Assembly (NCBI RefSeq): GCF_008369935.1
Contig: NZ_VTUZ01000013.1
Span: 1 to 64,000, forward strand
Source of the DNA: Paraburkholderia panacisoli
GTDB lineage: Bacteria; Pseudomonadota; Gammaproteobacteria; Burkholderiales; Burkholderiaceae
DNA: 64,000 bases
Reading direction: 5' to 3'
Positions 63,422 to 64,000 of this stretch are shown piece by piece; position 1 is the first letter of the stretch, and every line of letters begins with the position of its first letter. Under the pieces are notes generated by a model. The model made no database searches and had not been told where the DNA came from. It saw nothing but the letters and a program-made list of their open reading frames with translations. Both the position numbers and the translations under genes were made by a program.

Positions 63422-64000
63422 ATGTCGTTGCAGTCATCGCATCGATTGGCGGACAAGGCGCTATATCCCATCACCATGAGCAGCGAGTTTCGAGTCCTCT
63501 TTGTTGGCAATAGCTATACAACGAGAAACGATATGCCAACGATGCTAGCCAACCTCCTTGAGGCAAGCATTCCCGGTATGCAGGTGAAGGCAGAGGTACT
63601 CGCATTTGGCGGCGCATCGCTTGCGGCGCATTGGAACCGAGGCGAAGTCCAAAAGCATCTAGCTGCCCAGATATGGAACGCGGTCGTGTTGCAGGACCAA
63701 AGCACTCGACCGCTCCGTGCATTGAAAAGCATGCAAGAACATGTGCGACGATTCGTCGACAAGATTCAAATCTCCGGTGCGAAGCCATATTTGTACATGA
63801 CTTGGGCTCGGAAGAATGACCCGGCGTCGCAGGCAAATATCGTTACGGCGTTTCAGGGTCTGGCTAAAGCGACCGGGGCCAGAGTTATCCCAGTCGGCCT
63901 GGCTTGGGATCAGTTTCGCAGACTGCGGCCTGAAATCGACCTATACGAACCCGATGGAAGTCATCCATCAGTGATAGGGTCATATTTAGCGGCGTGCACT
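63422..64000 (+). CDS. SGNH/GDSL-type hydrolase, N-terminal part (runs off the window)
   Basis: 193 codons are open to the window edge. FRVLFVGNSYTTRNDMPTML carries the SGNH block I (GNSYT, with Ser as nucleophile), VVLQDQSTRPLRALKSMQEH the middle part, and EPDGSHPSVIGSYLAAC the block V Asp/His (DGSHPS). Such esterases act on acyl or carbohydrate esters. The start is either 63422 (MSLQSSHRLADK) or 63476 (MSSEFRVLFVGNS); the second gives the usual short N-terminus. The IS30 remnant and an unassigned 120-bp spacer are upstream. Confidence 0.8.
   Translation, partial: MSLQSSHRLADKALYPITMSSEFRVLFVGNSYTTRNDMPTMLANLLEASIPGMQVKAEVLAFGGASLAAHWNRGEVQKHLAAQIWNAVVLQDQSTRPLRALKSMQEHVRRFVDKIQISGAKPYLYMTWARKNDPASQANIVTAFQGLAKATGARVIPVGLAWDQFRRLRPEIDLYEPDGSHPSVIGSYLAACT

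Overview
The window looks like an accessory region of a Burkholderia-group betaproteobacterium (Paraburkholderia, Caballeronia or Burkholderia type). The DNA is GC-rich. It carries many LysR regulators, MHS-type and NCS1-type transporters, isoquinoline-oxidoreductase-like molybdenum enzymes, and a dense crop of IS elements typical of a megaplasmid or secondary chromosome. No rRNA, tRNA, CRISPR array or replication gene was seen.

Layout. 1-1609: IS5 transposase tail, a broken lipoprotein gene and a small secreted protein. 1929-8361: an MHS transporter, an IS6-type remnant, and a periplasmic binding protein coupled to a hybrid histidine kinase. 9149-11240: decayed tniB/tniQ-like transposition genes, transposon-end-like repeats, an IS30 end and a fragment of a binding protein. 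11460-21780: a redox island with tautomerase, cysteine hydrolase, SDR, two Old Yellow Enzymes, aldo/keto reductase, MFS exporter, Gfo/Idh/MocA oxidoreductase and two LysR regulators. 21779-30280: a nested stack. An uncharacterised gene is split by a large-serine-recombinase element, whose recombinase gene is itself split by a three-tyrosine-recombinase (RIT) element. 30643-38060: an amidase, two NCS1-type permeases, an OmpR regulator and a hybrid kinase. 38313-42264: an IS1111-group IS110 element and an IS3 element whose orfB is split by an antisense group II intron of 897 nt with no reverse-transcriptase gene. 42442-53068: LysR/zinc-free alcohol-dehydrogenase-like/GlcG cluster, iorBA with an AraC regulator, and several small proteins. 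53486-60014: an IS91-type module whose companion tyrosine recombinase is split by a second RIT element, which in turn carries an IS630 element in ritC. 60332-62726: DUF2306 / LytS-type kinase / LytTR regulator operon. 62910-64000: IS30 remnant and the start of an SGNH hydrolase that runs off the window.

The most interesting part is the pair of RIT elements. Both can be excised on paper to the base, restoring full reading frames of a 689-aa serine recombinase and a 291-aa tyrosine recombinase. Each sits on an active-site codon of its host (the catalytic serine region; the HxxRH box). Both show the same asymmetric end: inverted repeats starting TAATTCC, 6-bp direct repeats flanking the element, and an extra 26 bp at the right end made of a hexamer plus a 20-bp palindrome. 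RIT-1 has an ochre codon in ritB and RIT-2 has an IS630 insertion in ritC, so each keeps intact what the other lost.

Functional genes fall into plausible units: electrophile/quinone reduction and export (14769-19150), nitrogen-compound uptake and amide hydrolysis with two-component control (30643-38060), and periplasmic-facing aldehyde or N-heterocycle oxidation (45764-48438). Functions are inferred from family recognition by eye; no database search was run.
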